From: Diplosphaera chodatii
Taxonomy: Eukaryota; Chlorophyta; Trebouxiophyceae; Prasiolales; Stichococcaceae
DNA: 64,000 nucleotides
Assembly: GCA_032358165.1 (NCBI GenBank)
Contig: JAALGY010000033.1
Span: forward strand, 2,418,001-2,482,000
Direction: 5' to 3'
The first letter of the stretch is position 1, and every line of letters begins with the position of its first letter. The notes beneath the pieces were generated by a model. It was not told the DNA's origin, did not search any database, and was given only the letters and a program-made list of their open reading frames with translations. Of the stretch, positions 1 to 14,255 are shown piece after piece. A program made the translations under genes and the position numbers.

Positions 1-114
1 AGGTGGGCCGCGCTGTCCAGTGAAACGCACCAACATCTGCGCTGACGCAACGACAGGCCTGCATACACCCGCTGGGTCTGGCCGAGGATGTCACTGGTGC
101 GTGATCCAGTGCAG

Positions 115-3105
<2,991 letters not shown>

Positions 3106-4007
3106 GTACAAGCATTGGCAGTCTTGCACGGCTGCTGTGCAGCACGGGTTGGGAGGGCAGGACTTGGGCTGTGGTCATGGGTAGCTAGGAGCGCATCCAG
3201 GCCAAGCTTTGCAATGTCACGGACTGCGCGCTGATCATCAGCATGCACTGATGTCGATGATCGATTTTGACACCGTTCATTGTCTTGCGTCAAGATTGCT
3301 TGCCCCTTCAAGCATGATAGAGTGGCTGCCATAGAATAGAAGTGGCATGTCGTGCCAGCGGTAGCCACATACATGCGGTAGTCGCAGTTGTGGCTCCAGC
3401 GTCAAGTTGTCCGCAAACCATCAGCACTGGTCAACCGCGGGCAACAGAATCTGGCCGCCAGCATGATGCACCAGCACTTCAGTTTGCATAACATCAAAAG
3501 ATATCACACCTCTGCCCTTCTCCACGCCCAGTGAAATGACCATTGGAATGGTCGGCGTGCGCCCCATGGTACTTCCTTCTCATGTCACGCGTCACTCGAT
3601 GTACCTGCAAGCATCATGTGCTGCTCACGACCGTTATCTCGAGCCTCGGATCTGGCCCACGGGACTCACTGCACTAAGCTGGCCTCCTGCCTGTTCGGGT
3701 GTCCTCAAAGTCGACGGACTCCAATTGGCGCGCAACGGATAGTTTATGGACCAGCAAGTGCCTCCTGCTGCCTGTGAACACGTGCCGCTGCATTTGGGCA
3801 GCATTTGGTGCTGCACCGCCTGCGGCCAGATTGCGCTCCTCAAGATGCTCGTTGGCGTGTTTTGTGTCTGACAGAGCGATGCTGCCATGCTCTCACTCTG
3901 TGTTTGCCGCTGAGCATTCGCACAGACTCTGATTCAGTGGGGCCGAGCAGACACGTGAGCTGGTGCAGCATATCATCGACGAAGGGCCTGCCTGCCGCAA
4001 AACATGG
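3106..4007. other. Intergenic, transhydrogenase to OPT transporter
   Basis: About 900 bases between two + strand genes. I see no reading frame with family-like sequence and no RNA gene. It should hold the 3' UTR of the transhydrogenase and the promoter and 5' UTR of the transporter. Confidence 0.5.
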
Positions 4008-7000
4008 ATGAAGTCTGCGCATGATCAAAAGCAGATAGAGCTGGTGGAGAGCTGTGTGCCGCCGCCGGTTGCCGACATGAGTTATGCCAGCAGCCCGTTC
4101 GCCGCGGACGAAAGCCAAAGGCTCTTGAATGGCGGTGGTGAAGACCCAGAAGAGTAGGTTTTGATCTGTTTGCATGTGTGATTGAGATGGTGCAGGGCTT
4201 CCAGGCACAGCTCGCAGGTTGTAGCCTGTCCTGCGTGGCGTGCGGCACCGCTGGCCGTGTCTGACCTGCAAACGGTTTAAGCCTGTGTCGTTGTCCTGAG
4301 CTGGACGCATTACACTGTGCATCACAGGCCTTCGACGCCGGTGCAGCGGACTTCAAAGGACGCTCATGAATTCACGGCGCGCGCCATCGCGGCAGGACTG
4401 GCTATTGGGACACTGTTGTGCTTCAGCAACTGCTACTTTGGGTTGCAAGTGAGTGGCTGGCTTTCACCTGATGCTGCTTGCATGCATGACACGTGGTCTC
4501 AGATCCTGCTCCTGTATGAGCATGCCAGACTGTTGGCGGCCTGACAGTGCTGACTTGTAACTATCTGCTTGCAGACTGGCTGGGTAGGCGACTGCTATGC
4601 TTCAATCTGCTGCGATATGCATTGCTGTCGCTCAAGCTGTTCTATCAGTTGTGGCACATGTGGTTACGCACGCCTTGGATGGCACCTCAGGTGACTATGG
4701 GCAGCCTACAGTCAGCCGTGCTTGGGTTTGGGCTGTTCAAAACGCTGCAGCGCTTTGGCTGGGGCCGGGACTTCACGGTTGCGGAGAACGTGATCGTCCA
4801 GACGACCGCGGTTGCCACGGCCACCATGCCGCTGGCTGCCGGCCTCGTGGGTGTGGTGCCAGCGATGGTGCGATGCAGCAAAGGATCAGCATGTTCACTG
4901 CAGCGACACCCTGAGGTCTCTGCTTGGGGCCACTGATCAAGGCAGATCACAGTAGCCTGTGAATACTGTTTCTTGTGGGAGCGTACAGGGCAGGCTGACA
5001 GTCGAGGAGAACCCGCCGCATGGGCCGGTGGTGCTGAATACCGGGCAGCTGCTACTGTGGTCTGTCGCGCTCGCGTTCTTTGGCGTCTGCATCGCCGTGC
5101 CCCTGCGCACGCAGACCATCCTGATGTGAGGCCCAGCGCATTGTTATGACTCGATGACGATAGTCAAGACGATGTCAACATGCGCTTCAAATCACTGGCT
5201 GGCATGCATAGCTGCTGAAGCATTGAATGGCTGCACCGCAGAGAGAAGCTGCGGTTTCCGTCAGGCACAGCAACAGCCAACGTCATCCGTACGCTGTTTG
5301 GCATCCCGCAAGACGAGCCGCCCGAGGCAGTCGCTGCGATGCGCACCGCAAATGACCCGGCAAACCAGGTGCGGAACTGCTACCACTGACCAGGCACTTG
5401 GCCCAACTGGCTGGCATCGTCACAGTCAGTGCAGTTCATTACCATGCTGCCCTGTGCTGGTGCTGCTTAGGCGAATGGGGTGGGCAGCCCAGGCGCCGTG
5501 GTGCGCTTCGCACCGTGCGGGGAGCCGCACACGCCCCCCGGCGGCGCGAGCCAGCGCGCCAAGGGCGACAAGCTGTCGCGGCGGTGCAGCAACCTGGCCG
5601 ACGCCTGCCTGCTGGACATCAAGTCCTGCGCCAGCCTGGCGCGCGCCGACACCTCCTGCACCCTGCCCACCTGGCGCGGCCTGGCGCCCTACGCCAGCAA
5701 GCTGGGTGCGCCTGCCGAGTGACAGCCGCGCCCCGGGGAACGCAGCACGCCGTGATGCCGCAGTAGCTCCCGATCGTTAGGGCAACCCTTGGATGCGAAG
5801 CCTGTCTGTAGGTAGTGATCAGGTTCGGGGTTCATTTCCGGGCAAGACACGTTCCTTGTGTGGATGCAGCAACGGATCCAGAGGCAGTCACCGAGTGGTC
5901 CAAGCCGTGGCATGTGCTGCTTTGGACATTTGCGGCGGCGGTGGCCTACAGCCTGGCGGCGTCAGCCCTGCCGGCCCTGGCCAGCTTCCCAGTGTTTGAC
6001 TGGGTGGGGCTGCCCGCCATCACAGCCTGGGGGTGGGAGCTGTCACCAGCGCTCGGCTACATCGGCCAGGTGGGCCCGGGATGGCAGTGGATGTTGCTGC
6101 CAGGCGCTGTAGGCAATCAGCAGTTGTTTGACGATGCTGCTGGGATGATACTGCGACCTGTACATCGTGAAGTGAAAAGGATCATCACTGTGTCGCTGCA
6201 GGGTATGATCATGGGTCCCAAGACGGCCGTGTCAATGCTGATTGGAGCCATCCTGGGTGAGCTGCCAATGCATCACCCATCAGATACGCTGCCTGCTGTG
6301 CACGCTTCCTGTCACGCAACAGAAACACCCACTCAGAGCTGCCTTCAAACTTGCCAGGCTTTGGCATTCTGGGGCCGTATGCCCGAGGCCAGGGCTGGGC
6401 GCCGGGTCCGATTGGCAGCTGGCGCACCGGCGCCACAGGGTGGGTCCCCACCGCACGCAGCCCACCCTGTTGCACCCGCTGCACGCCCTGCACGACACGA
6501 CTGCCGTGGTGGACACCTGCCCTGCGCCGCACTGCCGCAGGTGGGTGCTGTGGGTCAGCCTGGCCATCATGCTGGGCGACTCGGTGACGTCGCTCACCCT
6601 GCTGGTCGTCACCTCCAGCCGCACCTACCTGCGCGCCCGCCGCAGGTGGCACCAGCTCCTCGTTGGCGGTTGCTCTTGTTGCTGGCATCCCAACGTTGTC
6701 GCATCTCACCGTGCCACGGTCGAGCGTGTTCCTGGTGTCATTCGAGCGCCATGTGACACCTGCGGAGCGTGTGCTGTCAGGGGCGCGGCCCTGCCGCCAG
6801 GTGCAGAGGAGGAGATCCCACGCTGCGAACAGATCCCGGTGTCCTGGTGGGTGGGCGGCTTGGTCGCCTCCACCGCAGTGTGCACAGCCATCCTGTCGCC
6901 CATGTTTGACCTGCCGGTGGGTTGCGCAGCAGCTGTGCTCTTCTTTCAGCCTGCTGATCGCAAGTATATTGATGCTTGAACTAGCTGGTTGCTTCTGATG

Positions 7001-8479
7001 AGTGTTTGTGGCCTGAGCAACCTTGCAGCCAAGTCGCTTGCCCCTGTTGCAGGTGTGGCAGCCGCTGGTGGGAGTTGCCATCGCACTTCTGGTGGCGCTG
7101 CTGGCCGTGCGTGCACTTGGCGAGACGGACCTCAACCCAGTCTCAGGGGTTGGCAAGCTCTCGCAGGTGCTGCCTCGCCACGCCAGTCAGGCGTACTGCA
7201 TGTTGCCAAGGATTGCCGAGCAGCATATCGTCTGCACCATGCAAAGGGGCTGCTGCAGGTGGCCGCCCTGAGTCCTTTTGCTCCATAGGCCATATTCGCC
7301 GTGCTGGCACCCGGCAAGATTGTGCCCAACCTGGTGGCGGGTGCGATTGCGGAGGCAGGCGCGCAGCAGGCGGGCGACATGATGCAGGACTTCAAGTGCG
7401 CACCGGCACATCTGGCGCCCTGTCAAGTCATCGTAGACACTTGTTGTGGGGGTGCAATGCAGGGGACTCTCTCATCATCGCCCCTGACTGCTGCATCGCA
7501 GGTGTGCATACCTGTTGGGTGTGTGCCCACGGCAGCAGTTCGGGGCAATGCTGATTGGCTCAGGCGCCAGCATCTTCGTGTCGGTGGGCGCGTACAAGCT
7601 GTACACCAGCACCTACGAGGTGCCGGGGCCCGAGTTCCCCGCGCCCACAGCCGAGATCTGGCTCGACATGGCCAAGCTGGTGAGTCCTGTATGTGCACGC
7701 GCTGCCTGATGCTCTGGCAGACGGCTGTAGCTGTGACATGATGCGCTTCCATGCACCACCTGTGTATTTCCTGCAGAAAGTGATGCTACGTAACGCAATC
7801 GCAGCCACATCGCTCCTGCAGGTCAATGGCGGCCGGTTGCCGGAGCACGTGCTCAGCTTCTGCGCGGGTGCGGCAGTGATCGCGGCACTGCTGCCGCTTG
7901 CCCGCTTCCTGAGCGAGCACTGGCTCAACTGCGCGGCGGCCCCCTCCGCAGCCGCAGCCAGTGGCGACCAGTCGAGCAGCAAGCTGCGCTGCTGGGGGTG
8001 CCGCCTGCAGACGCTGCTGCCCTCTGGCATAGGCATCGCAGGTGAAGCTGCTGACCATGGTCGTCTGCCAGTGTTGTGCGGTCTGCAGCTGAAGGAGCTT
8101 CTCCTGTCCTCGTGATTTGCGCGACGCCCTGGACTATGTGTGCGACATGCTGCGACCTTTTCACCGCAGTTGGCATGTATGTGATGCCGAAGTGGACGCT
8201 GCCGCGGGTGGCGGGCGCACTGCTGCAGCAGGCCTGGCTGCGGCTCGACCCCACCTCCCACAACTCCTCGATGGTGACATGGACATCCAGCCATCATGCC
8301 GCGCTGCACAGTGCCCCTGTTAAAGCTGACCGTGCCTTACTGTGGGTGTAGCGCCTGCACGGGATACGGCTGATACTGATGTCTGATTCGTGCGTCTGCA
8401 GGTGGTCTTTGCTTCAGGGTTGGTGCTGGGCGAGGGGACGGCCAGCATTATCAACGCAGTGGCAAAGGCACTGTTCTAG
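4008..8479 (+). CDS. Oligopeptide transporter (OPT) superfamily protein
   Basis: Polytopic importer of the OPT superfamily (relatives carry oligopeptides or metal-nicotianamine chelates); substrate not predictable here. Eighteen exons: 4008-4153, 4328-4448, 4575-4583, 4691-4867, 4989-5125, 5242-5368, 5471-5705, 5870-6069, 6202-6256, 6358-6439, 6541-6645, 6781-6916, 7053-7166, 7289-7395, 7502-7679, 7822-8041, 8170-8273 and 8402-8479 give 776 residues in unbroken phase. Family signatures: an N-terminal AGLAIGTLLCFSNCYFGLQ helix ending in the conserved T-G-W; RFPSGTATANVIRTLF; GMIMGPKTAVSMLIGAILGFGILGP; WVSLAIMLGDSVTSL; the C-terminal LPRVAGALLQQAWLR. The cytosolic N-terminus is acidic. The start is the first in-frame ATG. 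A 9-nt third exon encodes T-G-W. The exon beginning at 7822 could instead start at 7777; both keep phase. A loop rich in Cys and Pro (exon 5471-5705) is unusual. Confidence 0.92.
4575..4583 (+). other. 9-nt microexon of the OPT gene (encodes T-G-W)
   Basis: A nine-base coding exon flanked by TTGCAG on the left and GTAGGC on the right. Joining the exon ending in L-Q (4448) through this microexon to the exon starting V-T-M-G (4691) restores the conserved GLQTGWVTMGSLQSA block of the OPT family; skipping it removes exactly three residues without changing frame. Confidence 0.85.
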
Positions 8480-8614
8480 TTACGACCATTCGCACAGCAT
8501 GCATGCCGATGCGATTGTATGAACCAAACCCACAGGTCTGCAGATTACATTCAGATGTAGCTGACAGCTCGCACTTCCATCAGAAAAAACTCAACCGCAC
8601 GACAACGCCCTTGG

Positions 8615-10077
8615 CTATCGTGTTTGGGGCAACCAAGGCAGGCCGCTGCCGCTGCTGTCCCCTTCCCAGATGCTGCCCACGAACAACCGCCACAGGTCCA
8701 GCAGGATGGTCACAAGCATGCTGGCTGCCAAGGAGTCGACTGCCGCCTGGCCGGCCGTCCACTTGTGCCGCGGCCACTCGTCCAGCCGGAAGTACATTGG
8801 GAAGCTGACAAAGAAGTAGATAGCATAGAAGAGCGAGCCCACCGAATACATGGCACCCTTGTCCTGTGGCGCAGAAGGGTCTCCATTCTCATCACATGCA
8901 GTACGTGCTGCACTATGCGCTACACTGAGCCAGAGGGGTTGGTTCGAACCACGATTGGATATGCCTTGAGAGTTCCACTGGACCAAGGGTGGATGGCTGT
9001 GTTTCAGCAGACTGGGCTGGAGTGTGCCTGACCTTGAAGGCGTAGTAGGGGAAGTGTGAGATGGTGGCCGTCTCCATGAAAGCGGTGGCATACGACAGGA
9101 GGACGACGACGGCGCCCATCGCCAGCAGCCGCTTCAAGCCAGGGGCCACTGCGTTGCGGGTGCGCCTTAGGCACACATTCGCCAGCGTGTGGTAGAAGCA
9201 GAAGTAGGCGTGCGTCATAAAGTACAGCGCGATGGGCACCTACACATGGACACAGAGCATTGTACACCATGCATCCAGAGGGCGAGGGCAGGTTCTGTGT
9301 GTTTTCTTCGGGTGCGACGTGCATGCCTGGTCTGTCCAGGCAACATGCAACACCGCTTACATCATTGAGGCGCCAGGTGTGGAACGTATACTGCGCCCCG
9401 AGCACTGTGTAAAAATAGTGCGTCCAGAAGTAGTTGCCGTTGTAGCTGAAGATCGCCACCCAGATGTTGGCCTTGACCCAGTGGCGCTGCAGCAGCGGCT
9501 TGCGCGCCTCACTTGGCGGCTGCAGCCACAGCGGCAGCAGGAAGCAAGGCAGCGCAGCCGCCAGGCCGACCAGCAGGTACCCCAGGTACGACAGGTGCTG
9601 CAGGCAGCCCGCAGCAGCCATGTCAGTATCTGCTTCAGGGTGTCACTGATGGAAAGGCCGCCATGGTTCCACTAGACAGGGACTCCGGTGATCAGAGGAG
9701 AGGCCAGAGGTACGCTTGAGGGGTATTCGTCCAAGACTGAGGCCAGTCGCTGACCTCGTACAGTCGGAAGGGGACCAGGATGCACAGCGCCCACAGCATC
9801 CAAAAGGGGCTGTACGCCAGGAAGAACACCTCCGTCCAGCGCTTGCCGGCATCCTCCGCCAGCCACAAGCTGCGTGCAGCCTTGGCGCCTGCGGCTGCAG
9901 ACGCCTGTCCATCAGCATCATCAGGATTTGGATGTATGACGGTCGTTCTGCGACAGGCGGTAGGTCTGCAATGCCGGCTGCTGCTGGACAATCTTGCATC
10001 GGATCAGCTGCTGTGCTTGCGTACCCCGCAACTTGGAGCGATGCGTGTGTGGGTTTGCAAAGTATCTGCTCACCCAT
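8615..10077 (-). CDS. CPI1: Cycloeucalenol cycloisomerase
   Basis: Opens the 9,19-cyclopropane ring of cycloeucalenol to give obtusifoliol, a step of plant and algal sterol synthesis in the ER. Exons on the minus strand: 10077-10074, 9888-9755, 9597-9361, 9239-9033 and 8863-8615, 276 residues. Diagnostic blocks: SLWLAEDAGKRWTEVFFLAY near the N-terminus, HWVKANIWVAIFSYNGNYF then WTHYFYTVLGAQYTF, FETATISHFPYYAFK-like region (here FMETATISHFPYYAF), and GAMYSVGSLFYAIYFFVSFP near the C-terminus, with several membrane segments. The start is uncertain: the first coding exon contains only ATGG if the ATG at 10077 is used, which yields M-G-A-K in good agreement with plant proteins; an in-frame ATG at 10131 would add 18 residues encoded by a tandem repeat. 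Divergent from the J-protein gene at 10449. Confidence 0.93.
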
Positions 10078-10096
10078 AGTTGATCTGGCGTTGTTT

Positions 10097-10150
10097 GATG
10101 ACACCTCTTCAGCGGTGGCTGCGGATGACACCTCTTCAGCGGTGGCTGCG
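10097..10150. repeat. Perfect 27-bp tandem duplication
   Basis: Two identical adjacent 27-base units, 10097-10123 and 10124-10150, each reading GATGACACCTCTTCAGCGGT and seven more bases. They lie just upstream of the preferred start codon of the sterol isomerase gene, in its 5' leader, or inside its extreme N-terminus if the upstream ATG at 10131 is used. Confidence 0.95.
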
Positions 10151-10448
10151 GCACCGCAACCAGCAGGTCTAATGCCGAGATGCTACATCCTGATCACCAG
10201 CACGTACAATGTGCTGGTGCCTGGCAGTGCGGAGGGGTGATATGACACGGCTGGCTGGTGCAACATACGCGACTGCTGCTCTGCACCTGTCTGCACCTGC
10301 ACTTTGTGAAGATGGCTACATGCTGACGTCACGTCAGCAGACCGACTTTCGACATAAGGTCGATGTCAGGCTGTATGACAAGCTGAAAAGGCGATGAGCG
10401 AGCGTGTGATGCATATGCTGACATGCTGAGCTACGGCTCAACGCGCGC
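10151..10448. promoter_or_regulatory. Divergent intergenic region, CPI1 / J protein
   Basis: About 300 bases separating two genes that point away from each other, so both promoters must lie here. No TATA-like or other motif could be assigned with confidence. Confidence 0.4.
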
Positions 10449-12013
10449 ATGGCAGACCTGTACTCTGTATTAGGCATCAAACGCAGCGCAACAAAACAGG
10501 AGATCAAAGAAGCCTTCCGGCGGCAAGCCCTTGAGCATCACCCTGACAAGTGAGAATCGTGGCCGACTTATACAGGCCGTGTTTGATTGTCAGGGTGTTT
10601 GTCCAGGATGTGCATCCACTCTGCATTGCACATGGTGCGCTTTCTGCATTGAAGAGTACGCTAAGCTGCTGTTGGCAGGCACGCGGAGCAATCGGAACGT
10701 GTACAGCTTGATCATGCAACCCGATTTAGAGCAGCAAATGAGGCTTACGGTATACTCGGTGACGGTGAGCGTCCGCGGTCGAAAGCCTTGGCATGCAGCC
10801 TGTGCAGCATGGTGGCAGGACTCGCCAGCTCTGTCCAGCATCGCAGTATGCAGGGACTGAACGTTCATGTGCACCCCACCAGACAACAAGAGGGAGGTGT
10901 ACAACCGGTCCGGCCGCACAGCTGCTGCACGCGCTGGCGCATCGGGGCGGGCCTCGTACCAGGGCAACAGGAGAGGCAGCTACAATACACAGGCTAATTA
11001 CAGCAACACATATCAGGGCACTGGTGCCACATATACACGCCCGAGACGAGGTGAGGCTGCTCTCGCAATGCCTGCTCGAGTGCCATGATGTGCCATGTAG
11101 CAGGCATTACCTGTACCCAGTGGTCGTGCCTGGTGATCCTGTAGGCCTGTGGAGCATTGCGCAGATGATTGTGGCACGTAGCAGCCGTGGCGACGCGCTT
11201 TTCCATGCTGCCATGCTCGCCTGCGTGCTGGGCGGAGGACTCGTCGCTGGCAATGCTGGTGACTGGCTCTGGCAGAGCAGCAACCGCGGGGTGAGCTGTG
11301 CAGCTGTGCATGGCCACTCAGCCTGCTTTTGACGCAATGACCTTCCCTGAAACTGTTGAGTGGCACCAACAAGGAGCAACACGCGGTGTCATCGTCCCCA
11401 GAAACTGTTTGCGGACGTCGAGCAGCGTGCCGAGCAGCGGCGCAGCCAGCGGCAAGCAGCCAGAGAGGCATCTGCGGCATCGGAGCAGCCTGCGGCTGAT
11501 GAGCTGCAGCAGCCGCCTGAGAGTGAGCGGGATGCGGCGGCTGCAGCGGACCCTGGGTACCGGCGGCAGCAGCCGGCTGGTGTCCAGGACAGACTGCCAG
11601 CGTCGGTGCCACTGCAGCAGCAGCAGCAGCAGCAGCAGCAGCCGTACGAGCTGGCAGGCGCTCAGGCGCCGCCTCCTCAGGCTGGTGGTGCACCTGTCAC
11701 CGCACCAGCAGACCAGCAGGCGGCACATCTACCCCCACACCAGCAACAGCAGTCGGCAATGGTCCAGGAGGCTTTGCGTTCGCAGCCTGCTGCTGATCAA
11801 GCGCCGGTGTTGGCCATGCAGCAGCAACTGTCACCACCACCACCACCACAGCTGTCACAGCCGCTGCATCAAATGTCAACAGGTCCAGAGCTGCTTGCAA
11901 CACACAGAACAGGGGATCGGCAGTCTAGCCATCACCATGCAGAGGCCGACCACGCCTCTGCGCCATTGAAACCAGTTGAAGGGCTGAGCAATAGTGGGAT
12001 CCAAGTACCGTAG
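10449..12013 (+). CDS. J-domain co-chaperone with a membrane segment and Gln-rich tail
   Basis: Hsp70 co-chaperone. Exons 10449-10549, 10679-10764, 10883-11050, 11145-11290 and 11402-12013 give 370 residues. Residues 1-70 form the J domain: [20 protein letters not shown], the invariant HPD in EHHPDK, then [20 protein letters not shown] Ser/Gly/Tyr-rich linker follows, then a hydrophobic segment ([20 protein letters not shown]), then [11 protein letters not shown]. This order resembles Arabidopsis J protein C72 (J domain, Tyr/Gly linker, one membrane helix, GKSFEE-like tail), which I take as the closest known type from memory. The alga adds about 190 residues of low-complexity Gln/Ala/Pro sequence, including nine CAG codons in a row and a His run. 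Organelle location cannot be read from the sequence. Confidence 0.88.
11615..11641. repeat. (CAG)9 trinucleotide microsatellite, coding
   Basis: Nine uninterrupted CAG codons in the last exon of the J-protein gene, encoding a nine-glutamine run. Likely length-variable between strains. Confidence 0.97.
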
Positions 12014-12471
12014 CCGCTGCTGGAGTCTGCAGCGCGGGGGCATGTGTAGCGCTCACAGTACATGGTAATCTTGTGTGGGGTGAGGAAAAAACCATGAGTT
12101 TCATCACACCGTGAGTCGATCATGTTGACACCTGTTTATGGGTCATCATCTTGTCTGACAACTATCCAGATGAAGTAAGCCGAGAGGAGGTTGCTGTGCA
12201 GAGGGAGCCTTCGCCAAAGGGTGTGTTGCTCTTTGTCGGTGGCCGCCGATGGCCGCCGATCAGGGGGCCCCAGCACTCGAGCAAAAATTGTGCAGCACTG
12301 CAGCTCGAAATGCGCTTCATTCTTCCAGTCCACACTCGCGTCCGCTCGTGCCGTGTTCGCTGCCACTGAGGCTAAGCCTGTCACGATATCTAGCGCTGCA
12401 CATTCGCTCAGACACACCTTAGATTGAAGCATTGGCTGCACTGCTGACCACACACTTCACCCGGCCGGCAA
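12014..12471. other. Intergenic, J protein to rubredoxin
   Basis: Roughly 460 bases between two + strand genes. Apart from a short duplication of TGGCCGCCGA near 12240 nothing stands out; it should hold the 3' UTR of the first gene and the promoter of the second. Confidence 0.4.
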
Positions 12472-13523
12472 ATGCTTTCAGCAAGCGTCGCAGCATGTGC
12501 CGGCAGCGGTGTCAGGTTTGATGCCAGGCTCAATGCCAAGCGCAGCCCCCTGTTCCGCAAGGTGTGTGCACCATGCACATGCGACACCCGGGATGCGTGC
12601 GCACGGGACAGTCCAATGCTGTCACTGTTGCCCGTGTGCTGGAACTAATGCGCACAACTCTTTCCGCCCCATTAATACGAGCGTACATCAAGCAGTGCGC
12701 TTCTGCAGGGTCCGGCACCCCCGCGGATGCAGCGGGCACTGCGATTGCAGACGCAGAGCTTGTTCGGCGGTGGCAGCAAGACTGCAGGTCCTGCTTACAT
12801 ATGCAAGGACTGCGGGGTAAGGCTCAGCATGTGCATGTTGACCTGGACGTCAGCTTTTCGATTGAATACTGCTCTGGGTGGACGACCATCCTTGTGCACG
12901 ATAGCTTGAGTATGCAGCTCATCACCATGGCCGTGCATCATATGCATCACATATCCCAGAACGTAATGATGTGTCGCAGTACATCGAGGTGGATTTCGAG
13001 AGCCAGCCCAAGGGCTACAGGTGCCCAGTGTGCAGCGCGCCGAAGAAGCGGTTTGCTGTGTACAAGGTGGGTTACTTTCCTGCACGCTGTTCCGCTGCTC
13101 CTCTAGCAAACATCTTCTGCATGTGCGTGTTTAGGTCACACTGCTAGGTAACATGAAAACAGGTGCAAGCAGCAAAGAGGGAACCCTCTTTCCCACTGTG
13201 CAGGAGCCAGTCAACCGCAACGCTAACTCCTTGGCCACGCGGAAGGCGCGCAAGGAAGAGCTGCAGTCTGGGTGCGCAAGCGCACAGGCAGATGTACCCA
13301 TGTATCAAACGCATGGCGCTTGTTGCAAGCACGTTGGAGTGGGCTGTCAGGCGCCGTCAAACTCCAGATGTAGGAGGACAGTCAGGCACATCTGTGCTCT
13401 ACGTCCACAACAGGGTACTTCTCCTTCTGCAGCAGTGGCGATGGACCGAACCCGGCGGTGCTCGTTGGTGCGGCAGTGGCCGTCCTGGCCGCGCTCTATG
13501 TCGGCCTGAATGTGGCGCTGTGA
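12472..13523 (+). CDS. Membrane-anchored rubredoxin-like protein, probably plastid
   Basis: Small iron protein expected to bind one Fe through four cysteines. Exons 12472-12561, 12709-12816, 12980-13066, 13204-13271 and 13436-13523 give 146 residues. The first ~50 residues (MLSASVAACAGSGVRFDARL, then basic and Ser-rich) look like a plastid transit peptide. The iron site is split over two exons: YICKDCG ending exon 2 and YRCPVCSAPKKRF in exon 3, both CxxC. A linker with RNANSLATRKARKEELQSG follows, and the protein ends in one hydrophobic helix (AVLVGAAVAVLAALYVGLNV). This matches the plant plastid rubredoxins with a C-terminal anchor (At5g51010-like; related to RBD1 and ENH1), which act in photosystem assembly or redox protection; the specific role is inferred. 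Only 15 residues separate the two CxxC motifs, shorter than in bacterial rubredoxins (about 29). Confidence 0.88.
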
Positions 13524-14255
13524 AATGGTGTCCACATCATGGCGACCAATTTTGATGCAGCAGAGGGCATGCACGCAAGCACCAACGAGGGTGCACTGTT
13601 GCGGCTGCTGAAGTGATTGAGCTTTACGTAGTGCTGCACCTCGCGGGTGTGAACTTCACAACTTGTTGACTGTGGCTTTGGGGTCCCTGATTAAACATGG
13701 TCGCCTTGTGTGCTGCTCCTTGGCAACTGCAAATCCCAAACGCCTGACCGGTGTGAGCTCGGGGGCAACCCGTATGACGGTCTTCAGACACGGCATGTCG
13801 ACCTCGATCCTCGCAAAGAACGAACGGGGTTGAAGTGCCAAACAGATGCAATCGGCGGCAGCGGCGGAGAGGGAGGGTTTTGGTAGCAGCACGTTGGCCC
13901 ATGTTTCCTCCGTGCGCAGGCGTTCATGGCACGTTACAATCCACACATGAGCACTTGAGAACATCTGTAGGCTGCACAACAGGGCGCGGTCGCCAGCTGG
14001 GAGCGTTTTCGACTTGTGAAACATAGGCATCTGCAAAGCTTTGTTCAGCAGGCATATCTAAATCGGGCAGGCTCAGCCCGGCTTTGGTGGTCTTCAGTGG
14101 CGGTTCTGACACCCGGGTGGCATCTGACTTGACAAGGCCTCAGGGGGCGCTGGTATGGAGGTGCGGTTTCCTGTCACATGTTGCAATGCGCTGTGTATGC
14201 ATCGCAGTTCGTCTTCAGAGAGAACTTTAGGGGTTGACGTGTCCCGAGTGACATC
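13524..14255. other. Intergenic, rubredoxin to CCHC/WW gene
   Basis: About 730 bases. Minus-strand open frames exist here but start without ATG and show no family-like sequence or splice-consistent continuation, so none is called. No RNA gene seen. Confidence 0.4.

Noticed and set aside
7777..7821. 45-base extension of an OPT exon (KVMLRNAIAATSLLQ)
   Set aside because: It is in frame, but the shorter exon from 7822 gives a join (DMAKL-VNGG) that looks more like the family; left as an alternative only.
8941..8950. GGTTCGAACC, resembling a tRNA T-loop
   Set aside because: It lies in an intron of CPI1; no acceptor stem, D-arm or anticodon arm can be built around it on either strand.
13624..14112. 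Minus-strand frames between rubredoxin and CCHC/WW genes
   Set aside because: The longest lack an ATG start and cannot be linked by splice sites into a coherent protein.
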